The notes below the pieces were generated by a model. It was given only the letters and a program-made list of their open reading frames with translations. It searched no databases and was not told the origin of the DNA. A stretch of 64,000 bases of DNA from Burkholderia paludis (GTDB taxonomy: Bacteria > Pseudomonadota > Gammaproteobacteria > Burkholderiales > Burkholderiaceae), in NCBI RefSeq assembly GCF_000732615.1, contig NZ_JPGL01000025.1, positions 61,925 through 125,924 of the forward strand, read 5' to 3'. This document shows, piece after piece, positions 1 to 8,269 of this stretch (position 1 is its first letter; each line of letters opens with the position of its first letter). The position numbers and the translations under genes were made by a program.

Positions 1-522
1 GCGGCCGAGCGCCTGGCCGGCGCTGTAATCGAGCGGGTGCAGCAGCGCCGGATCGCGTTGCGGCCAGGCGCGCACGTCGACCGCGTCGCCTTGCGCGAAC
101 ACCGTGTAGAGCCGCATCTGCTGGCGCATCGGCGGCTCCTTCGTGGCGGCCAGGAACAGCGCGCCGTGATAACGCGTTTCCGCGATCGCCGTATCGCGCG
201 AGCGCGCGCAGTAGAACACGCCGTAGCTGCCGTCGGAAAAACGGCTGCCTTGCGGATTCAGGTGCGTGAACGCGGCCATGATCGGCCCCCAGCCGTGCCC
301 ATAGCGCCGCTCGGCGGGCGGCACGAGATCGAGCGTGCCGACTTCGTTGCGGATCCGGTCGTTGGTCAGCGATTCGAGCGCGTACAGCGCGTCGAAATCG
401 TCCGCCGAGGCCACCCGGTCGAACAGGTTGATCGCCGGGAACCGGGTGGGAATCACGCGATAGGCGGGCGCCCAGTCGACGGCGGCCGTGGGCCATTGTT
501 GTGCTTGGATCGGCAGTGTCAC
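1..522 (-). CDS. RES-domain toxin (partial, C-terminus outside window)
   Basis: RES toxins of the RES-Xre family degrade NAD+ and arrest growth until bound by the cognate antitoxin. The visible 174 codons carry a typical RES fold: an N-terminal YRVIPTRFPAINLFDR stretch at about residues 19-34, then a central FSDGSYGVFYCARS segment followed by AIAETRYH. I chose the GTG start at 522 because it overlaps the antitoxin stop in a GTGA junction, the usual arrangement of this pair. The gene runs off the left edge, so the C-terminus cannot be judged. Family call is firm; activity is inferred. Confidence 0.85.
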   Translation of the reverse strand, partial: MTLPIQAQQWPTAAVDWAPAYRVIPTRFPAINLFDRVASADDFDALYALESLTNDRIRNEVGTLDLVPPAERRYGHGWGPIMAAFTHLNPQGSRFSDGSYGVFYCARSRDTAIAETRYHGALFLAATKEPPMRQQMRLYTVFAQGDAVDVRAWPQRDPALLHPLDYSAGQALGR

Positions 523-938
523 GCCCAGCCACCTCGCATCGCGTCGAGATATTGCCGGACGGCGACCAGATCGCCGACATTGCCGGCCAGCATCCGGTCG
601 AGGGCGCGCCTGCCGCCGAACGGCGCCGCGTCGTTGGGCCGCTTGACCCATGCATCGGCAGCGGACGGCTGCGGCAGCAGGATCTGCAGCGCCTTGTAGA
701 TGCCGAGCAGCAACGATAGCCGCTCGAGCGTATCGCGCGGCAGCCGCGCCGATTCCGGCGCGGCCTTCCACTTGAAGAACGTCGAACGGCCGGGCGACCC
801 GAGCAGCACGATCTGCTCGTCGATCGTCAGCTCCCAGTCGCGCGCGATGTTGAAAAACGCACGCAGGCCGGCCGCCGACATCTGCGCGACCGAGGCCTGC
901 GGCGGGGCGGAATGCGAATCGTAGGCGGGCTGTGACAT
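519..938 (-). CDS. Xre/MbcA/ParS-type antitoxin (DUF2384)
   Basis: This 139-residue protein is the antitoxin and probable autorepressor of the adjacent RES toxin. A helix-rich DNA-binding region lies at about residues 23-58. The C-terminal toxin-binding (DUF2384) part covers about 85-139 and includes PFGGRRALDRMLAG. The frame stays open to an ATG at 1034, but I prefer the ATG at 938: the family normally starts near here, and the extra stretch would run through an AT-rich block with inverted repeats that looks like the promoter/operator. It is translationally coupled to the toxin (GTGA overlap). Confidence 0.87.
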   Translation of the reverse strand: MSQPAYDSHSAPPQASVAQMSAAGLRAFFNIARDWELTIDEQIVLLGSPGRSTFFKWKAAPESARLPRDTLERLSLLLGIYKALQILLPQPSAADAWVKRPNDAAPFGGRRALDRMLAGNVGDLVAVRQYLDAMRGGWA

Positions 939-942
939 GATC

Positions 943-977
943 GTTAGTCTCGAAACGAATTTACTAACAAGATTAGT
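943..977. promoter_or_regulatory. Putative antitoxin operator
   Basis: GTTAGT at 943-948 and ACTAAC at 963-968 form a perfect 6-bp inverted repeat. A related ATTAGT follows at 972-977. The block is AT-rich compared with its surroundings and lies directly upstream of the antitoxin start, where autoregulated RES-Xre operons carry operators. Function is inferred from position and symmetry. Confidence 0.4.
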
Positions 978-1170
978 CCATTTTCGTATTTTTGCAAGGG
1001 TCGACACCCGTCGATCGACCTGTGCATCCGCCAAAACGATATTTTTTGTCCATTCTGGACTCTTATTTTATTTTCTGCGTTAATGGCCGTGCGGACACCG
1101 CGCGCAGACGCGGTTCGTGTCCGTGGAGCCGTGCCGCACTGAAACCGGAAGCCCCGCCAAGGAACGCACC

Positions 1171-1953
1171 ATGAAGAGACTGATTGCCGCTGTTTCGATC
1201 GCCCTGCTCGCGGTATCGGCAGGCCCTGCCGCCGCGAAGGACTGGACCACGATCCGCTTCGGCACCGACGCCAGCTACGCGCCGTTCGAGTCGAAGGCGC
1301 CCGACGGCAAGCTCGTCGGTTTCGACATCGACCTCGGCAACGAGATCTGCGCCCGCCTGAACGCGAAGTGCGTGTGGCTCGAGAACGATTTCGACGGGAT
1401 GATTCCGGCGCTGAAGGCGAAGAAGTTCGACGCGGTGCTGTCGTCGATGTCGATCACGCCGCAGCGCGCGCAGCAGATCGGCTTCACGACGAAGATCTAC
1501 AACCAGCCGACGCGGCTCGTCGTGAAGAAGGGCTCGCTGCTGCTGCCGACGGCCGAATCGCTGAAGGGCAAATCGATCGGCGTCGAGCAGGGCACGACGC
1601 AGGAAACGTATGCGAAGGCGTACTGGGGCAAGCAAGGCGCGAACGTCGTGTCGTACCAGAATCAGGACGGCGTGTACGCCGACCTGACCTCGGGCCGCCT
1701 CGACGCGGCGCTTCAGGACGAGGTGCAGGCCGCGATCGGGTTCCTGAAATCGCCGCGCGGCGCGAACTACACGTTCGTCGGCCCCGAACTCGTCGACGAG
1801 AAGGTGCTCGGCATCGGCGCCGGCATCGGGCTGCGCAAGGAGGACACCGACCTGAAGGCGAAGATCGATCGCGCGATCCTCGACATGGTCAAGGACGGCA
1901 CCTACAAGCGGCTCGCATCGAAGTACTTCGACTTCGACATCTACGGCGGCTGA
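1171..1953 (+). CDS. Periplasmic amino-acid-binding protein of an ABC transporter
   Basis: This 260-residue protein is a solute-binding protein of the ArgT/HisJ family, which delivers cationic or other polar amino acids to an inner-membrane ABC importer. Residues 1-22 form a signal peptide (MKRL, hydrophobic core, cleavage after AAA). The mature part opens with RFGTDASYAPFES and continues with GFDIDLGNEICARL, the typical family N-terminus; later GVEQGTTQE marks the second lobe. The start at 1171 is supported by AAGGAACG upstream; the upstream ATG at 1117 would add residues before the signal peptide. No permease or ATPase gene adjoins it, so it is an orphan binding protein here. The ligand cannot be read from sequence. 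Confidence 0.9.
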   Translation: MKRLIAAVSIALLAVSAGPAAAKDWTTIRFGTDASYAPFESKAPDGKLVGFDIDLGNEICARLNAKCVWLENDFDGMIPALKAKKFDAVLSSMSITPQRAQQIGFTTKIYNQPTRLVVKKGSLLLPTAESLKGKSIGVEQGTTQETYAKAYWGKQGANVVSYQNQDGVYADLTSGRLDAALQDEVQAAIGFLKSPRGANYTFVGPELVDEKVLGIGAGIGLRKEDTDLKAKIDRAILDMVKDGTYKRLASKYFDFDIYGG

Positions 1954-3096
1954 AACGGCGTCGCGCGCGTACGGGCGCCACCCTCGTCGCGCGCGTCCGA
2001 CCGCCCTCCCTTCACCATCGGACGGCAACGGCGTGGCGCCGTGTGCCGTCGCATCGGATGCATCGACCGTCTCGCCCGCGGCGCGACGTCGCGCATTTCA
2101 TTCGGATTGCAGATCGATCGTTCGCGGCAGCGCTGCGCGGCGCGAACGGCGACCGTACCGCTTCGGTCAGTACGCGAAGACCGGGCGTCGAGGTACCGGC
2201 GCCCGTACGCACATGCCCTTGCGAATCGGGTTGGCATGCAGAAAAGCGCCGACCCGGCGCGGGTGACCGGCACTCAGCCGGATCCGTCTCGCGCCGGGCG
2301 CGGAGAGATGGCCTGTCGATGCATGCCGGCGGGCTGCGAGAACGACGTCCGACCCGCGATGCGTCGAATCACTGCGATCGCGGCCTGCCGGCCGCGGCGT
2401 GTGGCGATCGATCATTTTTCTACCCCGTTTCAGTCTGATGCTTGTTCCGGCAACCGGACGCAGCCGGTGCCCCGACGATCGGGCGACGACGTTCCGTGCA
2501 CGCCGGAACGCGGCTGCTTCACCGCGCTCCGTCGCCGCATCCCCGCGGACTGCATCCGGGCCGGCACCGGCAGGGTTCGCTGCCGGCCCGGTCGGACCTG
2601 GTGTCGTCGACTTTCGCACGCCCACCTTCGCAAGGAGCGGGCCAGCTTCGCGCGAGCCCGTCCGGACAAGGCGTCGATCGGGCAATGCGGCGGCGGGAAC
2701 GGGTGCGGCATGCCGAAGGTTGCGAAACTGAAACACGCGGCGCGCGGCACGCGCCGGCCGCACGGCGGCCAAGCCTTGCCGGATAAGGCTGAACAATGCG
2801 GCGCGGCATTTTTACCGATGCGCGTCCGGCCGTTCGGCGCGATTCGCCGCGCCATTTCGCGTCGCGGCCGACGCGAAATGTTTCATGCGCTTTACATGCG
2901 GCCGGCGGCACGCGGGCCGCACGTCTGCCGCGAGAGGAGTCGGCCTGCGCCGAGCCGGCCGGTTGCGGGGCTCGCCCCGCTATACTGCGAAACCGGCTTG
3001 CACCCCGTTTGCCGCGGCGTCTTCGCCGGGAAACGCCCGGCCCCACGACCCCGCTTCACACGCCGCCACGCCGCCCGAACGAACGGAACGCCCTCG
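1954..3096. other. Long intergenic region without a convincing gene
   Basis: This 1.14-kb stretch has several overlapping open frames on both strands, but all are arginine/proline-rich and resemble no protein family, so I read them as chance frames of GC-rich DNA. Near its right end a TATACT (2981-2986) with TTGCGG (2963-2968) only 12 bp upstream could be a weak promoter for the GtrA-like gene; the spacing is too short to be convincing. I see no repeat array, tRNA or recognisable riboswitch. Confidence 0.5.
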
Positions 3097-3483
3097 ATGA
3101 TCCGCGTCCTCCATGCCGCCGAACGCACCAGGCTGATCCGCTTCGGCGTATCGGGCCTCGGCTCGACCGCGCTGCATGCGCTGATCGCGGCCGCGCTGTT
3201 CGCGCTGTTCGACGCGACGCCCGTGATCGCGAACGCGGTCGCGTTTGCGTGCTCGACCGCGTTCTCGTATCTCGCCAACACCCTGTGGAGTTTTTCCGCG
3301 CCCGTGACGTGGGGCAACTTCGTGCGCTTTCTCGCGGTCGCGACGGCCGGCCTGGTCGTGACGATGCTGCTTGCGCACGGCACCGAAACGCTCGGGCTCG
3401 CACGCGCGTGGAGCATCGTCGCGGTCGTGCTGTGCGTGCCGCCCGTCACGTTCCTGCTGCACCGGCTCTGGACCTATCGCTGA
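3097..3483 (+). CDS. GtrA-like membrane protein
   Basis: This 128-residue, four-helix membrane protein belongs to the GtrA/DPMS family, small flippase-like proteins implicated in moving lipid-linked sugars across the inner membrane. Hydrophobic segments at about residues 15-35, 40-60, 70-95 and 100-120 are separated by short loops. The family signature RFGVSGLGSTALHALI lies near the N-terminus, and the ending LLHRLWTYR is typical. The ATG at 3097 gives the canonical N-terminus; the frame is open far upstream but that part is not protein-like. No glycosyltransferase lies beside it, although the large bce polysaccharide cluster is about 9 kb away. Confidence 0.85.
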   Translation: MIRVLHAAERTRLIRFGVSGLGSTALHALIAAALFALFDATPVIANAVAFACSTAFSYLANTLWSFSAPVTWGNFVRFLAVATAGLVVTMLLAHGTETLGLARAWSIVAVVLCVPPVTFLLHRLWTYR

Positions 3484-3511
3484 GCGGTGCGCGCATCGCG
3501 CGCACCGCTCA
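3481..3511. terminator. Bidirectional hairpin shared by two convergent genes
   Basis: A perfect 14-bp palindrome (arms 3481-3494 and 3498-3511, loop ATC) ends the GtrA-like gene on one strand and the sigma-54 activator on the other. Its outermost trinucleotides supply both TGA stop codons. There is no strong T-tract, so termination is inferred from stem strength and position. Confidence 0.7.
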
Positions 3512-4990
3512 GCCGACCCGCTGATGCTCCGCGTCGCCGGACGGCGCACCGTCGTGCCCGCCGCTGTCGCCGTTCCCGCCGTTGTTGTCGTGCTCGTTCA
3601 GCCCGTGCTCGATCATCATCCGGTAGAGCGTCACGCGCGAAATGCCGAGCTCGGCAGCGGCCTTGTTGATGCGGTGATCGTTGCGCAGCAGCGCGTTCTC
3701 GATCGCGGTGCGCTCGGCCAGCGCCCTCGCCTGCTCGAGCGTGACGGGCTCGGTTTCGCCGGGCGTGTCGAGCCCGAGATCGTGCGGCGTCAGCAGCCGG
3801 CTCTCGGCCATCACGATCGCGCGCCGCACGCGGTTGATCAGCTCGCGCACGTTGCCGGGCCACTCGTAGCGCCGCATCGCGTCGAGCGCGGCCGACGTGA
3901 AGCCGCTGATCTTGCGGCCGCTGTCGGCCTTGTACTTCTGCAGCACGTAATGCGCGAGGATGTCGATGTCCTTGCCGCGCGCGCGCAGCGGCGGCTCGTG
4001 GATGCGCAGCACGCACAGGCGGTGATAGAGATCCGCGCGGAAGCGCCCGGCCTCGACCGCGCCGTCGAGATCGACGTGGGTGGCCGAGATGATCCGCACG
4101 TTGACCGCGATCGATTCCTGCCCGCCCAGCCGCTCGATCTTCCCTTCCTGCAGGAAGCGCAGCAGGCTGGCCTGGCTTTCGACCGGCATGTCGCCGATTT
4201 CGTCGAGGAACAGCGTGCCGCCGTTCGCCGATTCGATCCGGCCCGCGCGCCGCTGGTTCGCGCCGGTGAATGCGCCGCGCTCGTAGCCGAACAGTTCCGA
4301 CTGCAGCAGATGGTGCGGAATCGCGCCGCAATTGATCGCGACGAACGGCCCCTTCCCGCGCCCGGAACGCTCGTGAATCGCCAGCGCCGTCAATTCCTTG
4401 CCGGTGCCCGATTCGCCCGAGATGAACACGCTCGCGTCGGTCTTCGCGACCTTGCGGATCGTGCTGAACAACTGCTGCATCGCCTCGCAGTTGCCGATCA
4501 TCCCGTGCTCGCCGATCGACGCCGCGTAGGCCGCGCCGTCGACCCGGTCGAGCGCGGCCATCCCGCGCGCATGGCCGAGCACGTGCGAAATCCACTCGTA
4601 GGGCAGCGGCAGCGTCACGTAGTCGAAACAATAGCTGCGGATCAGCTCGCGCACGGCGGGGCCGATCGTGACGCCCGCCTGCGCGATGGAAATCCAGCCG
4701 ATCGACGGCTGGCTCAGGCACGTCTTCAGCGCGGGATAGTCGCGCGACGTGAACCCGGTGAAGTCGACCAGCCCGGCGGCCACGCTCACGCCGGACGTCA
4801 TGTTCTGCGCGGCGCCGGCCGTCTTCGCGACGGCGATTTCCCAGCCGAGCCCGCGCAGCTGCTCCAGCAGCGGTTCGTCGGGCGAGCGCATGATCACGAA
4901 CAGCTTGCGCCCGTCCTCGGGAGCGGTGACGGACACATGCGTCAGCTCGGGCGCCGCGGGCCCGTTTGCGTCAGGTGACCTAGCAACCAT
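3509..4990 (-). CDS. VpsR-like sigma-54-dependent transcriptional activator
   Basis: This 493-residue enhancer-binding protein activates sigma-54 promoters. Residues about 28-150 form a receiver-like domain resembling the VpsR N-terminus, without an obvious phospho-acceptor DxxMP motif. The AAA+ domain follows with Walker A GESGTGKE (192-199), the sigma-54 contact loop GAFTGA (239-244) and Walker B TLFLDE (259-264). A Fis-type helix-turn-helix near the end reads NKAAAELGISRVTLYRMM. VpsR relatives activate polysaccharide and biofilm genes in response to cyclic di-GMP, so a link to the bce cluster is plausible but not shown. A purine-rich GGGGAAC lies ahead of the ATG. Confidence 0.9.
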   Translation of the reverse strand: MVARSPDANGPAAPELTHVSVTAPEDGRKLFVIMRSPDEPLLEQLRGLGWEIAVAKTAGAAQNMTSGVSVAAGLVDFTGFTSRDYPALKTCLSQPSIGWISIAQAGVTIGPAVRELIRSYCFDYVTLPLPYEWISHVLGHARGMAALDRVDGAAYAASIGEHGMIGNCEAMQQLFSTIRKVAKTDASVFISGESGTGKELTALAIHERSGRGKGPFVAINCGAIPHHLLQSELFGYERGAFTGANQRRAGRIESANGGTLFLDEIGDMPVESQASLLRFLQEGKIERLGGQESIAVNVRIISATHVDLDGAVEAGRFRADLYHRLCVLRIHEPPLRARGKDIDILAHYVLQKYKADSGRKISGFTSAALDAMRRYEWPGNVRELINRVRRAIVMAESRLLTPHDLGLDTPGETEPVTLEQARALAERTAIENALLRNDHRINKAAAELGISRVTLYRMMIEHGLNEHDNNGGNGDSGGHDGAPSGDAEHQRVG

Positions 4991-5433
4991 CGTTGTTCCC
5001 CGCTTGGCATTGGTATCGCGCGCGCCGGCTCACCGTCGCGTACGACGGACCTCGATCGAACCGACATATTGGCCGCATTTCCGTCCGAATAAAATCCCCC
5101 CGCGCACGAATCGCGCAAGAGGTGGACAGTGTCATGAACGGTATATCGATGCCGCCGTCGCGCGGCTAGATGGGTGTTATCCCGGTGGCGTGCGCGGCAC
5201 GCACGGTTGCGCGCCCCGCAAAGCCGCGCCGGCGCTGGTGCGCGGCGTTCGCGGCCGTTGCCGAGTGGCTCGGCGCGGCTCGCCGCCGCATGCGTGCGCG
5301 ACGGACCGACCGGTCGGCCGGACACCGGTGCGGCCGGTTCCGGTTGATTTCGATCAATCGTCAGAAGTAGCCGGCTGATGCACGAACGCAACACGCGCGG
5401 CCCGCCGCCGCGCAGGCCGGCGCGACGCCCGCC
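4991..5433. other. Intergenic region, no gene seen
   Basis: This 443-bp stretch lies upstream of the sigma-54 activator and downstream of the COG3687 hydrolase, both on the minus strand. The part nearest the activator (about 5060-5160) is relatively AT-rich and is the likely promoter region. I found no clear -35/-10 pair, sigma-54 -24/-12 element or hairpin terminator that I would defend. Confidence 0.4.
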
Positions 5434-6351
5434 TCAGCGGCCCGACGCGAGCGGAGCCGGCGTATTCGCGCGGCCGCGGCCGGCCGGCGCCCCGCCGGGG
5501 TCGCCGTAGGCGGCGGCGAGCGCGTCGACCCGCGCAAGATGGTGGCGATTGTCGTGATCCCACGGATGGAAACCGGGCCGGAAGAAGCTCAGCCATTCGC
5601 CGGCGATGCGCGGAAACAGGCCGCGACGCGGCCCGTACAGGAACGCGATCATCCGCAGCATGCCCCGCACGTGATGGCCGGCGCCGCGATCACGCCACAG
5701 CAGCGTCGCGTGCATCAGGAACACGGTCGGCCAGAACGTCAGCGTCGTCAGCAGATAGACGCCGATGCGGACCAGGTAGCGGCGCAGCCCCGGCTTCATC
5801 GCGGCGTTCCATACGTCGAACGACACGGCCTTGTGCTCGGTTTCCTCGAGCGCGTGCCAGATCCACATCTGACGATAGCCCTCGACCGAACCGTCGAGAC
5901 GCGTGGGATCGCGCAGCAGCCAGTCGGCGAGCATCGCGGTGTAGTGTTCCGCCGCGACCGTGTGCGCGAGCTGCACCGAGTGCGGCAGCTTGCGCTTCAT
6001 GTAGCCGAGCACCGCCCACACGCGCTGGTCGAGCTTGCGCGCGGGCAGGCGGTTCGCCTGCATCAGCTCGTTGTACTCGATGTGTTCGCGGGTGTGCATC
6101 GCCTCCTGGCCGATGAAGCCCAGCACCTGTTGCTTCAGCACGGGATCGTCGATCCGGTCGCGGTAGTTGCGCACCGAATCCATGAAAAAGCGTTCGCCGG
6201 CCGGGAACAGCAGCGACAGCGCATTGAAGAAATGGGTCACGTGCGACCCGAGGCCATGCCAGTCCTTCGCGCGTTCGACCGGCAGGTCGAAGCGCAGGTC
6301 GCGACGCACCGGCATGATCCCGGCCGCGGTGGCGGAAGCGGCTGACTTCAT
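5434..6351 (-). CDS. Predicted metal-dependent hydrolase (COG3687/PF10118)
   Basis: This 305-residue protein belongs to a family annotated as predicted metal-dependent hydrolases; no reaction is established that I can name. It carries the family's conserved acidic and histidine residues in helices: FIGQEAMHTREH, then AAEHYTAMLADWLL, then WHALEETEHKAVSFD. A hydrophobic segment (LLTTLTFWPTVFLMHATLL) suggests membrane association. The ATG at 6351 follows AGGAG by about 9 nt; the ATG five bases upstream is out of frame. Distribution in other bacteria often suggests lipid or fatty-acid handling, which is inference only. Confidence 0.8.
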   Translation of the reverse strand: MKSAASATAAGIMPVRRDLRFDLPVERAKDWHGLGSHVTHFFNALSLLFPAGERFFMDSVRNYRDRIDDPVLKQQVLGFIGQEAMHTREHIEYNELMQANRLPARKLDQRVWAVLGYMKRKLPHSVQLAHTVAAEHYTAMLADWLLRDPTRLDGSVEGYRQMWIWHALEETEHKAVSFDVWNAAMKPGLRRYLVRIGVYLLTTLTFWPTVFLMHATLLWRDRGAGHHVRGMLRMIAFLYGPRRGLFPRIAGEWLSFFRPGFHPWDHDNRHHLARVDALAAAYGDPGGAPAGRGRANTPAPLASGR

Positions 6352-6931
6352 TTCATCGTTCTCCTGTTTCGGGCGCGGCCCGGCGCGTCGTCCGACGCGA
6401 CCGGTGCAACCCCGGACGGCGCATTCCGCGCCGCCAAAATCTTGACATCGACAAATGTAACGATAGGCCGCCGGTGCCGGCGCGCGCAAGCCGCGCGGTA
6501 GATGCGCGCTTCCAAACAGGGCACGGTCGGAAACGCGGAAAAAGCGGTGCTGGAGCAGCGTCCGCGCGGGCCGTCATTCGAACGCGCGTGGCCGCCCGCG
6601 AACGATGTGCGACGCCCGGCGCCGGGTTGCGCCGGCAGCCCGCAAGCCCCGTGCGGCGGGCGCCCGGCCGAAGCCGGCGGCGCCATGCGGCCTGCCGCCG
6701 GGCACTCCGGTCGCACCGATTCATACGCACGGCGCCCTTGTGCGGTGCAACCGCGCCTGCACCGCCCCCGGAGACATTCAAACGCGCGTTCCATTTGCGT
6801 TTCCGGCAGCTGCGGCCACGGCATGCCGCCGCCGTCGGCGCGGCCCGCGCGGCGAGCCTGCGCGACGTGCGGCGGCCCGCTGCGCGCTCGCCTACAATAG
6901 CGGTCTTGTTCACCCTATTTCAGGAGAAGTC
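6352..6931. other. Divergent intergenic region
   Basis: This 580-bp region separates the minus-strand hydrolase from the plus-strand FKBP gene. Near the hydrolase, 6442-6460 holds TTGACAT...AATGTAA with an ACAT-N6-ATGT symmetry (6445-6448 and 6455-6458), a possible repressor operator. Near the FKBP gene a TACAAT at 6893-6898 is a candidate -10 element without a good -35. The rest is GC-rich with only chance open frames. Confidence 0.4.
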
Positions 6932-7273
6932 ATGTCTGTCACCACGACCGAATCGGGCCTCAAATACGAAGACCTGACCGAAGGCACCGGCGACGTAGCG
7001 CAAGCCGGCCAGACCGTCAGCGTCCACTACACGGGCTGGCTGACCGACGGTCAGAAATTCGATTCGAGCAAGGATCGCAACGACCCGTTCGCTTTCGTGC
7101 TCGGCGGCGGCATGGTCATCAAGGGCTGGGACGAAGGCGTGCAGGGCATGAAGGTCGGCGGTGTACGTCGCCTGACGATCCCGCCGCAACTCGGCTACGG
7201 CCCGCGCGGCGCCGGCGGCGTGATTCCGCCGAACGCCACGCTCGTGTTCGAAGTCGAACTGCTCGCGATCTGA
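6932..7273 (+). CDS. FKBP-type peptidyl-prolyl cis-trans isomerase
   Basis: This 113-residue single-domain FKBP catalyses cis-trans isomerisation of X-Pro bonds and so assists protein folding. There is no signal peptide, so it should be cytoplasmic. The fold is complete: [17 protein letters not shown], then the core [20 protein letters not shown] and the closing [24 protein letters not shown]. The ATG at 6932 is preceded by CAGGAGAAG. Length fits the small Burkholderia FKBPs, related to the Mip-like virulence-associated isomerases but without their N-terminal dimerisation region. Confidence 0.95.
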   Translation: MSVTTTESGLKYEDLTEGTGDVAQAGQTVSVHYTGWLTDGQKFDSSKDRNDPFAFVLGGGMVIKGWDEGVQGMKVGGVRRLTIPPQLGYGPRGAGGVIPPNATLVFEVELLAI

Positions 7274-7307
7274 CGCGGCACGCCGCCGCCGGCCGACACG
7301 CTGCGCC

Positions 7308-8081
7308 ATGACGCACCTTCCGTCCCCCACCGTCGCACTGCATCGCTACGACGCGCTCGAAGCGTCGGACGTGCATGACTTTCACCAGATCGTGCTCGGC
7401 ATCGACGGTGCGATGGTGATGGCGGTGGACGGCGTCAGCCGGCGTCTCGACCGGCACGGCGCGTGGCTGGTTCCGGCCGGCGCGCGCCACGATTACGCGG
7501 GCCTGGGCGAGAACCGCCAGCTCGTGCTCAACCTTCCAGTCGCGTCGCTCGCGGTGCCGCAGCGGCTGTTCGACAGCGCGCGTGCGATGGCGATCGATCC
7601 GGCGCTGACGTCGCTGGTCGCGCAGATCGCGGCGGCCGCCGCGCAGCTCGAAGCGCCGGCCGGCGACGCGCAGCACGCGGCCGCCCGCCGGTTCCAGTGG
7701 CAGGCCGCCGCGCGGCTGTGCGGGGCGCTGCTCGACGAACGCGGCATCGCCGCGCCCGCGGCAGGCCTCGATTTCGCGCGCATCGACCGCTGGCTGCGCG
7801 CGCGGCTCGCCGAGCCGCTGCGCATCGCCGATCTCGCCGCGCACTGCGGCTATGGCATGCGCCGGTTTCATCAACTGTTCGTCGACGCGTTCGGCGAAAC
7901 GCCGCATCGCTACCTGCAGCGGCTCAGGCTCGACGCGGCCGTGATCCTGCTCGCCGACGGCCGGTATCCGCTCGTCGATATCGCCGGGATGGTCGGCTTC
8001 GCGGATCAAAGCACGTTCACGCATGCGTTCACGCGGCGCTTCGGCATGGCGCCCGGACGCTGGCGCGGCGAACGGCACTGA
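7308..8081 (+). CDS. AraC-family transcriptional regulator
   Basis: This 257-residue regulator has an N-terminal cupin-like sensing part (about 1-110, including HGAWLVPAGARHDYAG). A C-terminal AraC DNA-binding domain (about 155-255) has two helix-turn-helix units: LRIADLAAHCGYGMRRFHQLF and PLVDIAGMVGFADQSTFTHAF. It lies 34 bp after the FKBP gene and 188 bp before a drug exporter on the same strand, so control of that exporter is a reasonable guess. No inducer can be inferred. Confidence 0.9.
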   Translation: MTHLPSPTVALHRYDALEASDVHDFHQIVLGIDGAMVMAVDGVSRRLDRHGAWLVPAGARHDYAGLGENRQLVLNLPVASLAVPQRLFDSARAMAIDPALTSLVAQIAAAAAQLEAPAGDAQHAAARRFQWQAAARLCGALLDERGIAAPAAGLDFARIDRWLRARLAEPLRIADLAAHCGYGMRRFHQLFVDAFGETPHRYLQRLRLDAAVILLADGRYPLVDIAGMVGFADQSTFTHAFTRRFGMAPGRWRGERH

Positions 8082-8269
8082 GCAGGCTCGTGCGCCCGTT
8101 CTGAGCGCGTGCCGGCGCATGTCGCGGCACGGTTCTTCGGCAAACCGCACAGCCTCCGCTTCGCTTCCCGCACTTTCCCGCTCGCCGCCTCCGCCACCGC
8201 GCATCGCCCGTATCGACGCTTCACGTCCCGCTGAAACATCGTCCGCCCGTCGCGTCCTACGATCGACGC

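Noticed and set aside
37..699. Plus-strand open frame of 220 codons at the left edge
   Set aside because: It is antisense to the RES/Xre pair, is arginine-rich and matches no family; the minus-strand genes explain the region.
6442..6467. TTGACA at 6442 as a plus-strand promoter
   Set aside because: No acceptable -10 hexamer at 15-19 bp. The sequence is better seen as part of an ACAT-N6-ATGT symmetry near the minus-strand gene.
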